Shown here in pieces: positions 1 to 7,879 of a DNA stretch of 64,000 nt. Position numbers and translations under genes: made by a program. Each line of letters opens with the position of its first letter. Positions within the stretch are counted from its first letter, which is position 1. The stretch is from Peptoniphilus sp. GNH (GTDB lineage: Bacteria > Bacillota > Clostridia > Tissierellales > Peptoniphilaceae): positions 1,795,442 through 1,859,441 of the forward strand of contig CP089931.1 of the NCBI GenBank assembly GCA_021307325.1. The letters are read 5' to 3'. Under the pieces are notes generated by a model, which was given only the letters and a program-made list of their open reading frames with translations, was not told where the DNA came from and ran no database searches.

Positions 1-198
1 TATTATATTTTCTATCACCCATTTAGCTTAGATTATATAAATTTGCCCTTAAATTCTAGAACTTGACTATAATTTTGTCAATATTCTACATCCTCTATTA
101 ATCTTTCTATATATTTTCCACTCGAAATACCTTTTTGAAGTAAAAGACCCTGCAATATCTCTTAGAAATTTGTTGTATATTTTGAGAATTAAGATATT

Positions 199-240
199 AA
201 AAAACTGACTAAGGTCTTAAAACCATAGTCAGTTTTTTGG
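199..240. terminator. Bidirectional intrinsic terminator
   Basis: An 11-bp perfect stem (201-211 with 226-236) has an A-run on the left and a T-run on the right, so it can stop transcription on either strand. It ends the minus-strand operon of the CofE-like gene. The 200 bases to its left are AT-rich and I see no gene in them. Confidence 0.85.
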
Positions 241-260
241 TTTATATTATATTTTTGGGA

Positions 261-1451
261 TCAGTTGCTTGCGTAGTTGTCAAAGTAGCCTTGGATATAT
301 ACTATTGGGGTTCCCTTGTCGCCGCTTCCTGATGTCAAGTCGCTTAGTGAACCGAGAAGGTCTGTCAGGGCTCTTGGAGTTGTGCCTAGGGAGGCTTCTT
401 TGCCGATTAATTCAGCGTCTTTTTCTTCGATTTTTTCTCTCATGGCTTCAATTGCTTCTTCGCCAGATAGATTTTCTAGTTCGGTGTCTGCAATGTATTT
501 TATTTTTATTTCGTTTGGAGTTCCTTCAAGTCCTTTTGTATAGGCGGGACTTACTACCGGGTCTGCCAGTTCCCAAATTTTTCCGATTGGGTCTTTGAAG
601 GCTCCGTCGCCATAAATCATTACTTCTATATTTTTGCCGGAGTAGGCGTTTAGCTTTTCTTGGATGGCATTTACAAAAGTTTGTCCATCTCTTGGAAAGA
701 GCTTGACAGAGTGGTTGCTTGAGATATTTGAACCGAGAACACCGTATTCTGGGTTGTAGCCTGATCCGTCTACGCTGCGATCTAGAATGCCATCTAGAGT
801 CAAGACTTTTTCTGCGCCTCTGTCTATTAGTTTTCTTTTTATTTCAAATCTGGTGTGGGTTGAGCAAACTATCACATTTTTGGTGTAGTTGAGGATTTTG
901 CAAGGATCGTTTGAGAAGTGGACTTCTACATTGTCTCCTGCAATTTCTTTGTATAAGCTTACATAGTCTACACCTGTAAATCTGTGTTTTACTTCTTCAC
1001 CAAAAATCCTACGGTAGTCTTTTTCTTCGAGAAGATCTGCGTAGGGATTGATTTTCTTTTCATAAATGATTTCAGGATCCATCAGGTGATTTCCAACTTC
1101 ATCGCTGGGATAGCTTAGGAGAAGGTGGATTTTCTTGCCAGTTTGTGCAATGCCTTTTAGAATCATTGAAAATCTGTTTCTGCTAAGGATAGGAAATACG
1201 AGTCCAATGCTGTCAGAATTTGCGAATTTTTGGGATACATCTTTTTCTATATCCTTTATGTCTGCATAATTTCCTTGAGCTCTGGCGACTAGAGATTCTG
1301 TAACACATACTACATCTTTGTCACGCATTTTGATATTTTCGGATTCGAGAGCCTTTTTAACGCTGTCTACAACAATTTCAACAAGGTCATCACCCTTTTT
1401 AACTATTGGTGCTCTGAGCCCTCTTACAACAGTACCTACATACCTATTCAT
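261..1451 (-). CDS. CofE-like (F420-0:L-glutamate ligase family) protein
   Basis: A 396-residue protein resembling the CofE/F420-0:gamma-glutamyl ligase family, recognised from its N-terminal pattern (VGTVVRGLRAPIVKKGDDL, then DVVCVTESLVARAQG). In archaea and actinobacteria CofE adds glutamate to coenzyme F420. Many fermentative Firmicutes carry this longer version although they make no F420, so the true substrate is unknown. It overlaps the upstream cyclo-ligase gene by 8 nt, so the two are probably cotranscribed on the minus strand from the promoter at 2026-2054. Its start ATG (1451) is preceded by AGGAGGATATT. Family membership is fairly sure; the reaction is not. Nothing else in the window belongs to an F420 pathway. 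Confidence 0.8.
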   Translation of the reverse strand: MNRYVGTVVRGLRAPIVKKGDDLVEIVVDSVKKALESENIKMRDKDVVCVTESLVARAQGNYADIKDIEKDVSQKFANSDSIGLVFPILSRNRFSMILKGIAQTGKKIHLLLSYPSDEVGNHLMDPEIIYEKKINPYADLLEEKDYRRIFGEEVKHRFTGVDYVSLYKEIAGDNVEVHFSNDPCKILNYTKNVIVCSTHTRFEIKRKLIDRGAEKVLTLDGILDRSVDGSGYNPEYGVLGSNISSNHSVKLFPRDGQTFVNAIQEKLNAYSGKNIEVMIYGDGAFKDPIGKIWELADPVVSPAYTKGLEGTPNEIKIKYIADTELENLSGEEAIEAMREKIEEKDAELIGKEASLGTTPRALTDLLGSLSDLTSGSGDKGTPIVYIQGYFDNYASN

Positions 1452-2010
1452 AATATCCTCCTATTTTGTAAATAGCCTTGTCAGTGCAAATATAATCAAC
1501 AGCTATATCATGGTCTTCTTCAAAATTTATATCCTCTATTTGAAAATCAAAACAAAGTCCCAAGGATCTTGTTTTGTTTGTTTTCAAAAACTTGTCATAG
1601 TAGCCTTTGCCGTAGCCTATTCGATAACCTTTTTTGTTGAAAAGTAAACCGGGTACTAGGGTAAGGTCTATGGGCAAGGTGTAAGGCGTATTTGAAGAAG
1701 GCTCCAAGATGCCAAAGCAACCTTTTTTGAGACTGCTCAGTTTTTCTATTTGAACTGGGATCATGATGTCTTCGCCTTTTAAAATTTTGGGAACGAGCAA
1801 GGTTTTGCCGCTTTTTAAGATTTCTTCTATAAGCTCTAGGCTCGAAATTTCGCTGCCAAAGGAAATAAAAGAAAAAATAGATTCGGAATCTTTGTACAAA
1901 TTTGAATCTTTTATAAGCGCAAGGGCTTGCTTTGACCAAGTCATTTTTTGGGCTTGGCATATAGAATCCCTCAAGGCTTTGTAGTGGGGTCTTAAAATAA
2001 ATTTATTCAA
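1444..2010 (-). CDS. 5-formyltetrahydrofolate cyclo-ligase
   Basis: A 188-residue member of the MTHFS family, which uses ATP to convert 5-formyl-THF to 5,10-methenyl-THF, salvaging folate one-carbon units in the cytoplasm. The family signature is clear near the C-terminus: LVPGLLFNKKGYRIGYGKGY followed by YDKFL (phosphate/ATP-binding glycine-rich loop). I place the start at TTG 2010, which has GAGGTGAG just upstream and begins MNKFILRPHYK. The frame stays open to a GTG at 2034, but codons 2-3 of that longer form are the TATTAT -10 box of the likely promoter, so it cannot be the translated start. It overlaps the CofE-like gene by 8 nt and is first in the operon. Confidence 0.9.
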   Translation of the reverse strand: MNKFILRPHYKALRDSICQAQKMTWSKQALALIKDSNLYKDSESIFSFISFGSEISSLELIEEILKSGKTLLVPKILKGEDIMIPVQIEKLSSLKKGCFGILEPSSNTPYTLPIDLTLVPGLLFNKKGYRIGYGKGYYDKFLKTNKTRSLGLCFDFQIEDINFEEDHDIAVDYICTDKAIYKIGGYYE

Positions 2011-2025
2011 AAACTCACCTCGAAA

Positions 2026-2054
2026 ATAATACACTTATTTAGTCTAAACTGCAA
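2026..2054 (-). promoter_or_regulatory. Sigma-A-type promoter for the cyclo-ligase operon
   Basis: On the minus strand TTGCAG (2054-2049), a 17-nt spacer and TATTAT (2031-2026). The predicted transcript starts only about a dozen bases before the TTG start codon, just ahead of the GAGGTGAG ribosome site. Confidence 0.6.
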
Positions 2055-2090
2055 TAAAAAATTTTAATAAATCTTGAAAAAGTAAGTTTC

Positions 2091-2120
2091 TTGAAGATGA
2101 AGCTATCTATATAGTATAAT
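2091..2120 (+). promoter_or_regulatory. Sigma-A-type promoter for ftsE operon
   Basis: TTGAAG (2091-2096), an 18-nt spacer and TATAAT (2115-2120), 22 nt upstream of the ftsE GTG start. It is divergent from the cyclo-ligase promoter. Confidence 0.6.
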
Positions 2121-2141
2121 AACGTATCGGAGAGTGAGAAT

Positions 2142-2825
2142 GTGATAATTTTTGAAAATGTTTATAAAGAATATAAAAATGGTGTCATGGCTCTTTACAA
2201 TTTGAATTTGGAAGTGCCCAGCGGAGATTTTGTTTATCTTATGGGTGCCAGTGGAGCTGGTAAGTCTACACTTTTGAAGCTTTTGATAAGAGAAGAAAAA
2301 CCAACTAGGGGCAGGATACTTTTGGATGGTGTTGATATAACTAAGCTACCTAAGTCTAAGATACACAGGCTTAGAAGAAATATTTCCTTTGTATTCCAAG
2401 ATTTTAGACTTCTAAAGAGAAAGACCGTCTTTGAAAATGTGGCTTATACTTTGGAAACTCAAGGAGCAAGCAAGAGTGAAATTTTAAAGGGAGTAGGCAA
2501 TGCCTTGGAGCTTGTTGATCTTGTTGGCAAGGAAAGAGAATATCCAGAAAATTTATCTGGTGGAGAAAATCAAAGGGTGTCGATTGCAAGGGCGATTGCC
2601 AATGATGCGCCAGTACTTCTTTGCGATGAGCCGACTGGCAATTTGGACTCGGATACTGCAGCAGGGATTATGGATGCTCTTGTAAATATAAATAAGTCGG
2701 GCAAGACTATAATCATGGCCACACATGCCAAGGATATTGTAGATACAATAAAGCAAAGGGTAGTTATTCTTACAGATGGCCACGTATCAAGTGATGTTAG
2801 AAAGGAAATACTATGCGATATATAA
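2142..2825 (+). CDS. ftsE: Cell division ATP-binding protein FtsE
   Basis: The 227-residue ABC ATPase of the FtsEX complex. FtsEX is not a classical pump: ATP hydrolysis by FtsE drives a conformational change in the membrane protein FtsX that switches on peptidoglycan hydrolases outside the cell. Visible motifs are Walker A GASGAGKST (about 36-43), Q-loop VFQD (about 84-87), signature LSGGENQR (138-145) and Walker B ending DEPTGNLD. Length is normal. The start is GTG 2142, with GGAGAGTGAG just upstream. The gene overlaps ftsX by 13 nt, and the next genes encode an EnvC/PcsB-like activator and a CtpA protease, so the cluster is a coherent septal wall-splitting unit. Confidence 0.97.
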   Translation: MIIFENVYKEYKNGVMALYNLNLEVPSGDFVYLMGASGAGKSTLLKLLIREEKPTRGRILLDGVDITKLPKSKIHRLRRNISFVFQDFRLLKRKTVFENVAYTLETQGASKSEILKGVGNALELVDLVGKEREYPENLSGGENQRVSIARAIANDAPVLLCDEPTGNLDSDTAAGIMDALVNINKSGKTIIMATHAKDIVDTIKQRVVILTDGHVSSDVRKEILCDI

Positions 2826-3715
2826 GACAACTCAGAAATATTTTTGTAGAAGGGCTGAGGGGTATTAGAAGAAATTTGGGCATGGGTCTTGCTTCGGCGT
2901 TTTCTATTGCATCCATGCTGGTACTTTTTGGCTTGGTTCTTTTGACGGTTTTAAATATAAATTCTTCTTTGTTCAAGACCAATACCTTGGTTGACAAGGT
3001 GGTATTTTTCATAAAAGAAGATGCCCCAGCCAAGGATGTCAACGAATTTATAAAGAGAATTGGCGATGATGACAGTGTTAGAAATATAAGATATATATCT
3101 AAAGAAGAGGCTTTGGAATCAATGAAAAAGAAGCTTGGCCAAGATGCAGATTCTCTAGAAGCACTAAAGGGCGACAATCCTCTTCCACCGTCTATAATTG
3201 TGGAATTAAAGGAAATTTCTTCTATAAATGACTTTGTAGATGCCTTTAGGTCTGATCCCTTAGTCTACAAGACCAACTACCACTATGAGCTTATCAACAA
3301 GATGAATAGGATAACAAATGCCATAAAATACGGCGGCTCATTTATAATAGGTGTGCTTCTTTTGGTTGCGGTTTTGATTATGCACAATACAATCAAGATT
3401 GCAGTTTCAAATAGAAAAGAAGAAATTGAAATAATGAGATATGTCGGAGCTTCTAATGGATATATAAGAGGGCCATTTTTGATTGAGGGCATACTTATAG
3501 GGTCTTTTGGGGCCTTGGTGGCATTTTTTATAGCTATAATGTCCTATAAAAAGTTCTTTGCCTCAGTTAATTTGAAGTTTTTGTCGATATTGAATATTTC
3601 TCTTGCCGATCCGAATATCATAAAAATAGATCTTTTGATAATATTTTTGGCTATTGGATTGGGAGTAGGTTATCTGGGCTCTTTGTTCTCGACCAAGAGA
3701 TTTATTGAAGTCTAG
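2813..3715 (+). CDS. ftsX: Cell division protein FtsX, permease-like
   Basis: A 300-residue, four-pass membrane protein. A short cytoplasmic N-terminus is followed by TM1 (about 22-43), a large extracellular loop (about 45-165, the site where partner hydrolases or coiled-coil proteins dock), then three more hydrophobic segments (about 175-195, 225-250 and 270-290). It pairs with FtsE, whose gene it overlaps by 13 nt. In Gram-positives the loop recruits PcsB- or CwlO-like proteins; the next gene encodes just such a coiled-coil/LytM protein, the probable partner. The start ATG lies inside the end of ftsE. Confidence is high from context and topology. Confidence 0.96.
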   Translation: MRYIRQLRNIFVEGLRGIRRNLGMGLASAFSIASMLVLFGLVLLTVLNINSSLFKTNTLVDKVVFFIKEDAPAKDVNEFIKRIGDDDSVRNIRYISKEEALESMKKKLGQDADSLEALKGDNPLPPSIIVELKEISSINDFVDAFRSDPLVYKTNYHYELINKMNRITNAIKYGGSFIIGVLLLVAVLIMHNTIKIAVSNRKEEIEIMRYVGASNGYIRGPFLIEGILIGSFGALVAFFIAIMSYKKFFASVNLKFLSILNISLADPNIIKIDLLIIFLAIGLGVGYLGSLFSTKRFIEV

Positions 3716-3724
3716 GAGGCTTAG

Positions 3725-4909
3725 ATGAAAAAGAAAATCTGCTTAATTCTAATGAGTCTTATTCTTGTTTTTGCATCGGTGTTTGCAGAAAGCTCTAAGC
3801 AACTTCAAGACAAGAAGGACAAGAAGTCTAAAGAAAAGGATAAGATTCAGGAACAAATTAGCAAGTCTAAGGATAAGATTAAGGAAAATAAAAAGCTAGT
3901 AAACAAGACCAAGGATGAAATAGACGTTCTAGATGGAAAGATTGCAGAAGTTGGCGAAGCACTTACAAAGATAAATGGAGAAATCGGCAAATTAAATCTT
4001 GATATAGAAGCAAATACCAAAGAGCTTAACAAGGCTCAGGCTAATCTTTCTAAGAAAAGAGAAATTTTTAAGGGAAGAATCCGAGCCATGTATATGAATG
4101 GCGATATTAGAAACCTAGAAATTATACTAAGTTCTGAATCAATAGAAGATATGTTAACTAACAATGAAATGCTCCAAGCCATAGCTAGAAATGACAAGGA
4201 GCTTATAGAATTTGTGACTAAGCAAGTCGACACCATAAAGACCAAGGAGACAGCTCTTAAAAGAGATATGTCGGTCTTAAAGGATAGACAAAAAGAGCAA
4301 AAAAATTTGAAATCTTCTTTAGAGACAACAAATGCTCAAAAAGCGGCATATATGGCGGAGCTTGAAAAGAACACAGACCTTTTGAGTGCTGAGATAGATA
4401 AGTTTAACAAACAATCCAAAGATTTGGAGTCTGAAATCAGGAGTCTTACTTCGGAAATTGCAAGAAAGCAAAGAGAAGAGCAAAGTGGCAGAAGTGGCGG
4501 AGGACCAGCCCCCCAATTGAGAAATGGAAAGTTGTCTTGGCCAGTGCCTGGACACACTAGGATATCTTCTCCTTATGGCTATAGAACTCATCCAATCTTA
4601 GGCTATACCAAGTTTCACTCAGGAATAGATATCCCAGCTCCAGCTGGCACACCTATAAAGGCTGCTGCAGACGGAGTTGTCATAACAGCAAAGAGAATGG
4701 GGTCTTATGGTAATGTGGTCATGATTGATCACGGAGATTGCGTTACTGTCTATGCTCACAATTCAGTCTTGAAGGTGTCAGTCGGACAAAAAGTCAAAAG
4801 AGGGGACACTGTTTCTCTTTGTGGCTCGACTGGTTTGGCAACAGGCTCCCACTTGCATTTTGAAGTGAGAATAAATGGAGCGACACAAAATCCACTTTCT
4901 TATGTATGA
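3725..4909 (+). CDS. EnvC/PcsB-like coiled-coil M23 peptidase (FtsEX partner)
   Basis: A 394-residue secreted protein. It has a signal peptide (MKKKICLILMSLILVFASVF, cut near residue 21), a long charged coiled coil (about 25-250, rich in K, E, D and L) and a C-terminal LytM/M23 domain (about 270-394). Zinc-ligand motifs are present: H298-x3-D302 (FHSGID) and H376-x-H378 (SHLHFE), so the peptidase domain looks catalytically competent, unlike degenerate EnvC of Proteobacteria. The position behind ftsEX with a 9-nt gap and a strong AGGAGG predicts control by FtsEX at the septum: the coiled coil binds FtsX, and the LytM domain either cuts peptide cross-bridges or activates an amidase. Known of the family: EnvC, PcsB, CwlO. 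Inferred here: direct hydrolase. Confidence 0.9.
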   Translation: MKKKICLILMSLILVFASVFAESSKQLQDKKDKKSKEKDKIQEQISKSKDKIKENKKLVNKTKDEIDVLDGKIAEVGEALTKINGEIGKLNLDIEANTKELNKAQANLSKKREIFKGRIRAMYMNGDIRNLEIILSSESIEDMLTNNEMLQAIARNDKELIEFVTKQVDTIKTKETALKRDMSVLKDRQKEQKNLKSSLETTNAQKAAYMAELEKNTDLLSAEIDKFNKQSKDLESEIRSLTSEIARKQREEQSGRSGGGPAPQLRNGKLSWPVPGHTRISSPYGYRTHPILGYTKFHSGIDIPAPAGTPIKAAADGVVITAKRMGSYGNVVMIDHGDCVTVYAHNSVLKVSVGQKVKRGDTVSLCGSTGLATGSHLHFEVRINGATQNPLSYV

Positions 4910-4917
4910 GGTAAAGA

Positions 4918-6099
4918 ATGAAAAAAAGACATATAGTAATTTTTGCAATAATTTTGGTACTTACAAATATTTTGACTGGTGTATCTATTTTTGGATATAT
5001 TCTAAGTGGAAATTCACTTATAGCAAGAACAGCTAAGCAAAGAGCCCTAGAAAAATTTGTAAAATCCAAGTACCTTTATGACACCACTGATGAGGATCTT
5101 TATATAGGCTCTTTAAAGGGGATAGTAAAGGGATTAAAGGACCCCTACTCTGAATATTACACGAAAGAAGAATTTGAAAAATTAATGGAAATGACTACAG
5201 GAGTGTTTTTTGGAATAGGCGTAGAGGTTACAGCTGGTTCTGATGGCATGATAACAGTCGTAAGTCCTATAAAGGGTGGCCCGGCAGACAAGATGGGAGT
5301 CAAGGCAGGAGACAAGATTATCAAGGTTGAGGGTCAAGATTTCACGGCTGATGAGCTTCAAGATGCAGTAAAGGTCATGAGAGGTGAAAAGGGAACTCCT
5401 GTAAAGGTAACTTTTTACAGACCAGGGGCCAAAGACAAGGATACTTTTGATTTGAGCATAGTAAGAGATGAGGTTCATACAAAAACTGTTGTCAAGGACA
5501 AGATAGATGGCTATGGTTATATAGGTATTAGCAATTTTGACGAAGGAACTGGCAAGGATTTCTTGGATGCTGTAAAAGAATTGGAAGCTGAAAATGTGAA
5601 GGGTTATATCCTCGATTTGAGGGGAAATCCTGGAGGAATTGTCCAAGGGGCTGTTGAAGTTTGCAATGTTTTTATAAGAGAAGGCAACATAGTCAGCGCT
5701 TCTACCAAAAATGGGACAAGTCTTTTTAACTATGATGCAAAGCCTGGAGATTTCCATACTGACAAGAATTTAGTGGTTTTGATAAATGGAGCCTCGGCAT
5801 CTGCTTCTGAGATAGTTTCTGGAGCTTTAAAAGATCATGAAAGGGCAACTCTTATTGGCACTAAAACTTTCGGCAAAGGAATTGTGCAACAGACTTTTCC
5901 TTTTGGAGATGGAGACGGAATAAAGATTACAACGGCTCAATATTTCACACCCAAGGGAAAGAATATCCACAAAAAGGGGATCGAACCAGATATAAACTTG
6001 CCTTTGCCACAAGACACAAAAGGAATAGGCATAAAATTTTACAAGGAAGATTTGCAATTGCAAAAGGCAGTTGAAGTATTAAATAAAAAGATAAAATAA
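4918..6099 (+). CDS. C-terminal processing protease, S41A, with PDZ domain
   Basis: A 393-residue CtpA/CtpB-type serine protease. An N-terminal membrane anchor or uncleaved signal (about 5-28) is followed by the S41 N-terminal part, a PDZ domain (about 95-175, with GGPADKMGVKAGDKI) and the peptidase core. The catalytic dyad is seen as S295 in ASASASE and K320 in TFGKG; the 25-residue spacing is the one found in characterised S41A proteases. It acts outside the membrane, removing C-terminal tails from proteins. The 8-nt gap after the EnvC-like gene suggests it may process or turn over the hydrolase/activator, as Ctp proteases do for wall hydrolases in some bacteria (inference). An intrinsic terminator follows immediately. 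Confidence 0.93.
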   Translation: MKKRHIVIFAIILVLTNILTGVSIFGYILSGNSLIARTAKQRALEKFVKSKYLYDTTDEDLYIGSLKGIVKGLKDPYSEYYTKEEFEKLMEMTTGVFFGIGVEVTAGSDGMITVVSPIKGGPADKMGVKAGDKIIKVEGQDFTADELQDAVKVMRGEKGTPVKVTFYRPGAKDKDTFDLSIVRDEVHTKTVVKDKIDGYGYIGISNFDEGTGKDFLDAVKELEAENVKGYILDLRGNPGGIVQGAVEVCNVFIREGNIVSASTKNGTSLFNYDAKPGDFHTDKNLVVLINGASASASEIVSGALKDHERATLIGTKTFGKGIVQQTFPFGDGDGIKITTAQYFTPKGKNIHKKGIEPDINLPLPQDTKGIGIKFYKEDLQLQKAVEVLNKKIK

Positions 6100-6124
6100 A
6101 AAAAGGGCTTGGGCTCTTTTTTTA
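6098..6124 (+). terminator. Intrinsic terminator of the ftsEX operon
   Basis: A short stem (AAAAAGGGC with GCTCTTTTTT, one G-T pair, TTGG loop) followed by a T-run, directly after the ctpA-like stop codon. Confidence 0.7.
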
Positions 6125-6146
6125 TTTATTTTCACAAAGACTCTAG

Positions 6147-6152
6147 TATAAT
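6147..6152 (+). promoter_or_regulatory. -10 box for the Dlt-like operon
   Basis: TATAAT lies 16 nt before the start codon of the DltA-like gene and just after the terminator of the previous operon. I see no good -35 hexamer at the usual distance, so this is a partial promoter call. Confidence 0.45.
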
Positions 6153-6168
6153 TAGTTGTGAGGTATAT

Positions 6169-7668
6169 ATGAAAAATTTATTTAATTTACTAGAAAAATG
6201 TTACAGAGAAGATAAAGATAAAATTGCCATACTAGAAGAAAATGGCAAGATGAGTTATGGGGACTTTTATGAAAAATCCATGATTATAGCAAAAGCTTTG
6301 GACAAGCTCAAGCTGGATTTAAAAAAGCCAATCTTGGTTTTAATAAAAGACGAGGGACTAGACCTTTGTGTTTTTATGGCTATCTTGGCTTTGGGAGGAT
6401 TTTATGTGCCCATAAGTTCCAAAACTCCCGATGCAAGGCTTAAAAAAATTTTAGAGGATACAGATTTTGCCGGCATAATTTCTGCTGATGCAAAAGAAAA
6501 TACCTATATAAATATAGAGGAAGAAATTAGAGATTTGAAATACGACAAAAATTTCAAACCTCAAAATAGTGCCATAGGCTCAGATCCAGCACTTGGACTT
6601 TTCACATCTGGCTCCACAGGCAGACCTAAATTGGTTTTGAAATCGCATGAGTCCATACTTTCTATGTGCCGCTTTTTCAATGAGGATTTTAATTTTAATG
6701 ACAATAATATATTTGGCAATCAAGTCAGCTTTGAATTTGACTCTTCCTTGAAGTCTATCTATCTTTGCCTCTACAATCGGGCGAGCTTGGGCCTAATTCC
6801 TACTAAATACTTTTCTTTCCCGAAGAAGATTATAGACTTGATAAATGAATTTAATGTAGATACACTTATATGGTCAACATTTGCCCTGCGTTTGATGGAA
6901 AATTTTAAAGTGTTTTCCTATAAGAAGATTGAAAAGGTAAAGCTTGTCATGTTTTCTGGGGAAGTAATTCCTGAAAAGACTATTAGATACTGGATGGAGC
7001 ATGTAAAAGCAGACTATTACAATGTCTATGCACCGACTGAATACTCTTTCAATTGCCTTTATCACAAGATAAAATCTGATGAAAATCTAAATAAGATACC
7101 GGCGGGAAAAGAAATCACAGGCTCTAGGGTCTTGATATTGGATGAAGAGAATAGACCATGCAAGCTTGGAGAAGAAGGAGATCTCTATTTGGAAGGACCC
7201 GGTCTTGCCATGGGTTATTATGGAGATATGGAAAAGACAAGGCTTTCTTTTATACAAAATCCTCTAGAGAAAAATTTCCCTCAAATAATTTATAAAACAG
7301 GCGACAGAGCTTTGATGGATGAAAATGGAGACGTCTATTTCAAAGGCAGAAGGGACAATCAAATTAAGCATCAAGGTTACAGAATAGAGCTTGGAGAAAT
7401 TGAAAACTCTATAAATTCTCAAAAAGGGGTAAACATTTGTGGAGTGATTTTTGACAAGGAAAAGGAGAGCTTGATTGCCTTTTATGAGGGAGATATTGAG
7501 GCAAAAGAACTCAAAAAAGAATTGAAAATCAAATTGCCAAGGCATTTTTTCCCCAAGGAAATCATAAGGCTTGAAAAACTTTATCTTAATGCCAATAATA
7601 AAGTAGACAGAAATAAATTAAAGGAGATATACAATGAGCAACTTAGAAAAAATAATTCAAATAATTAA
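6169..7668 (+). CDS. DltA-like amino acid/acyl adenylating enzyme
   Basis: A 499-residue adenylate-forming (AMP-binding) enzyme of the DltA type. It should activate a small carboxylate (D-alanine in true DltA) with ATP and load it on the carrier protein encoded next. Motifs: phosphate loop FTSGSTGRPK (about 146-155), A5-like NVYAPTEYS, A7 YKTGDR, A8 GRRDNQIKHQGYRIELGEIE, and a C-terminal A10-like lysine region (NANNKVDRNKL). The start is ATG 6169 after GTGAGG; the frame stays open 60 nt further upstream, but that would cross the -10 box. It overlaps the carrier gene by 35 nt. Typical DltA is about 500 residues. Whether the substrate is D-Ala cannot be read from the sequence; the downstream genes differ from canonical dltBD. 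Confidence 0.85.
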   Translation: MKNLFNLLEKCYREDKDKIAILEENGKMSYGDFYEKSMIIAKALDKLKLDLKKPILVLIKDEGLDLCVFMAILALGGFYVPISSKTPDARLKKILEDTDFAGIISADAKENTYINIEEEIRDLKYDKNFKPQNSAIGSDPALGLFTSGSTGRPKLVLKSHESILSMCRFFNEDFNFNDNNIFGNQVSFEFDSSLKSIYLCLYNRASLGLIPTKYFSFPKKIIDLINEFNVDTLIWSTFALRLMENFKVFSYKKIEKVKLVMFSGEVIPEKTIRYWMEHVKADYYNVYAPTEYSFNCLYHKIKSDENLNKIPAGKEITGSRVLILDEENRPCKLGEEGDLYLEGPGLAMGYYGDMEKTRLSFIQNPLEKNFPQIIYKTGDRALMDENGDVYFKGRRDNQIKHQGYRIELGEIENSINSQKGVNICGVIFDKEKESLIAFYEGDIEAKELKKELKIKLPRHFFPKEIIRLEKLYLNANNKVDRNKLKEIYNEQLRKNNSNN

Positions 7669-7879
7669 AGAAGTTTCACCAATGGGAGATGAAAACATAG
7701 AAGCTGATACAGAGCTTATTGAGTCTGGAATTATAGATTCTTTCGATACTGTTTCTCTAATCATGGAATTAAATGACGAATTTGAGATAGAAATTGGGGT
7801 TGAAGAAATCCTTCCTGAAAATTTTGAAACTCCTGAAAAGATATTGGCTCTTGTGGAAGAGTTTTTGGGTGAAAATTAA
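7634..7879 (+). CDS. Acyl/peptidyl carrier protein, DltC-like
   Basis: An 81-residue acidic carrier protein with the 4'-phosphopantetheine attachment site at S36 (GIIDSFDTVSL). It would carry the activated group as a thioester from the adenylating enzyme to the membrane acyltransferase encoded next. The gene starts 35 nt inside the end of the DltA-like gene with AAGGAGATATACA upstream, and its TAA is followed immediately by the TTG of the MBOAT gene, so translation of the three is tightly linked. Length and motif match DltC. The attached group is unknown. Confidence 0.88.
   Translation: MSNLEKIIQIIKEVSPMGDENIEADTELIESGIIDSFDTVSLIMELNDEFEIEIGVEEILPENFETPEKILALVEEFLGEN

Noticed and set aside
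2008..2034. GTG start at 2034 for the 5-formyl-THF cyclo-ligase
   Set aside because: The next two codons form the TATTAT -10 box and the ribosome site lies inside the extension, so the TTG at 2010 is the start.
5182..5757. A 191-codon open frame on the minus strand opposite the Ctp protease gene
   Set aside because: It lies wholly inside a well-supported S41 protease gene, its translation is Cys/Tyr/Ser-rich without a domain, and no ribosome site or promoter accompanies it.
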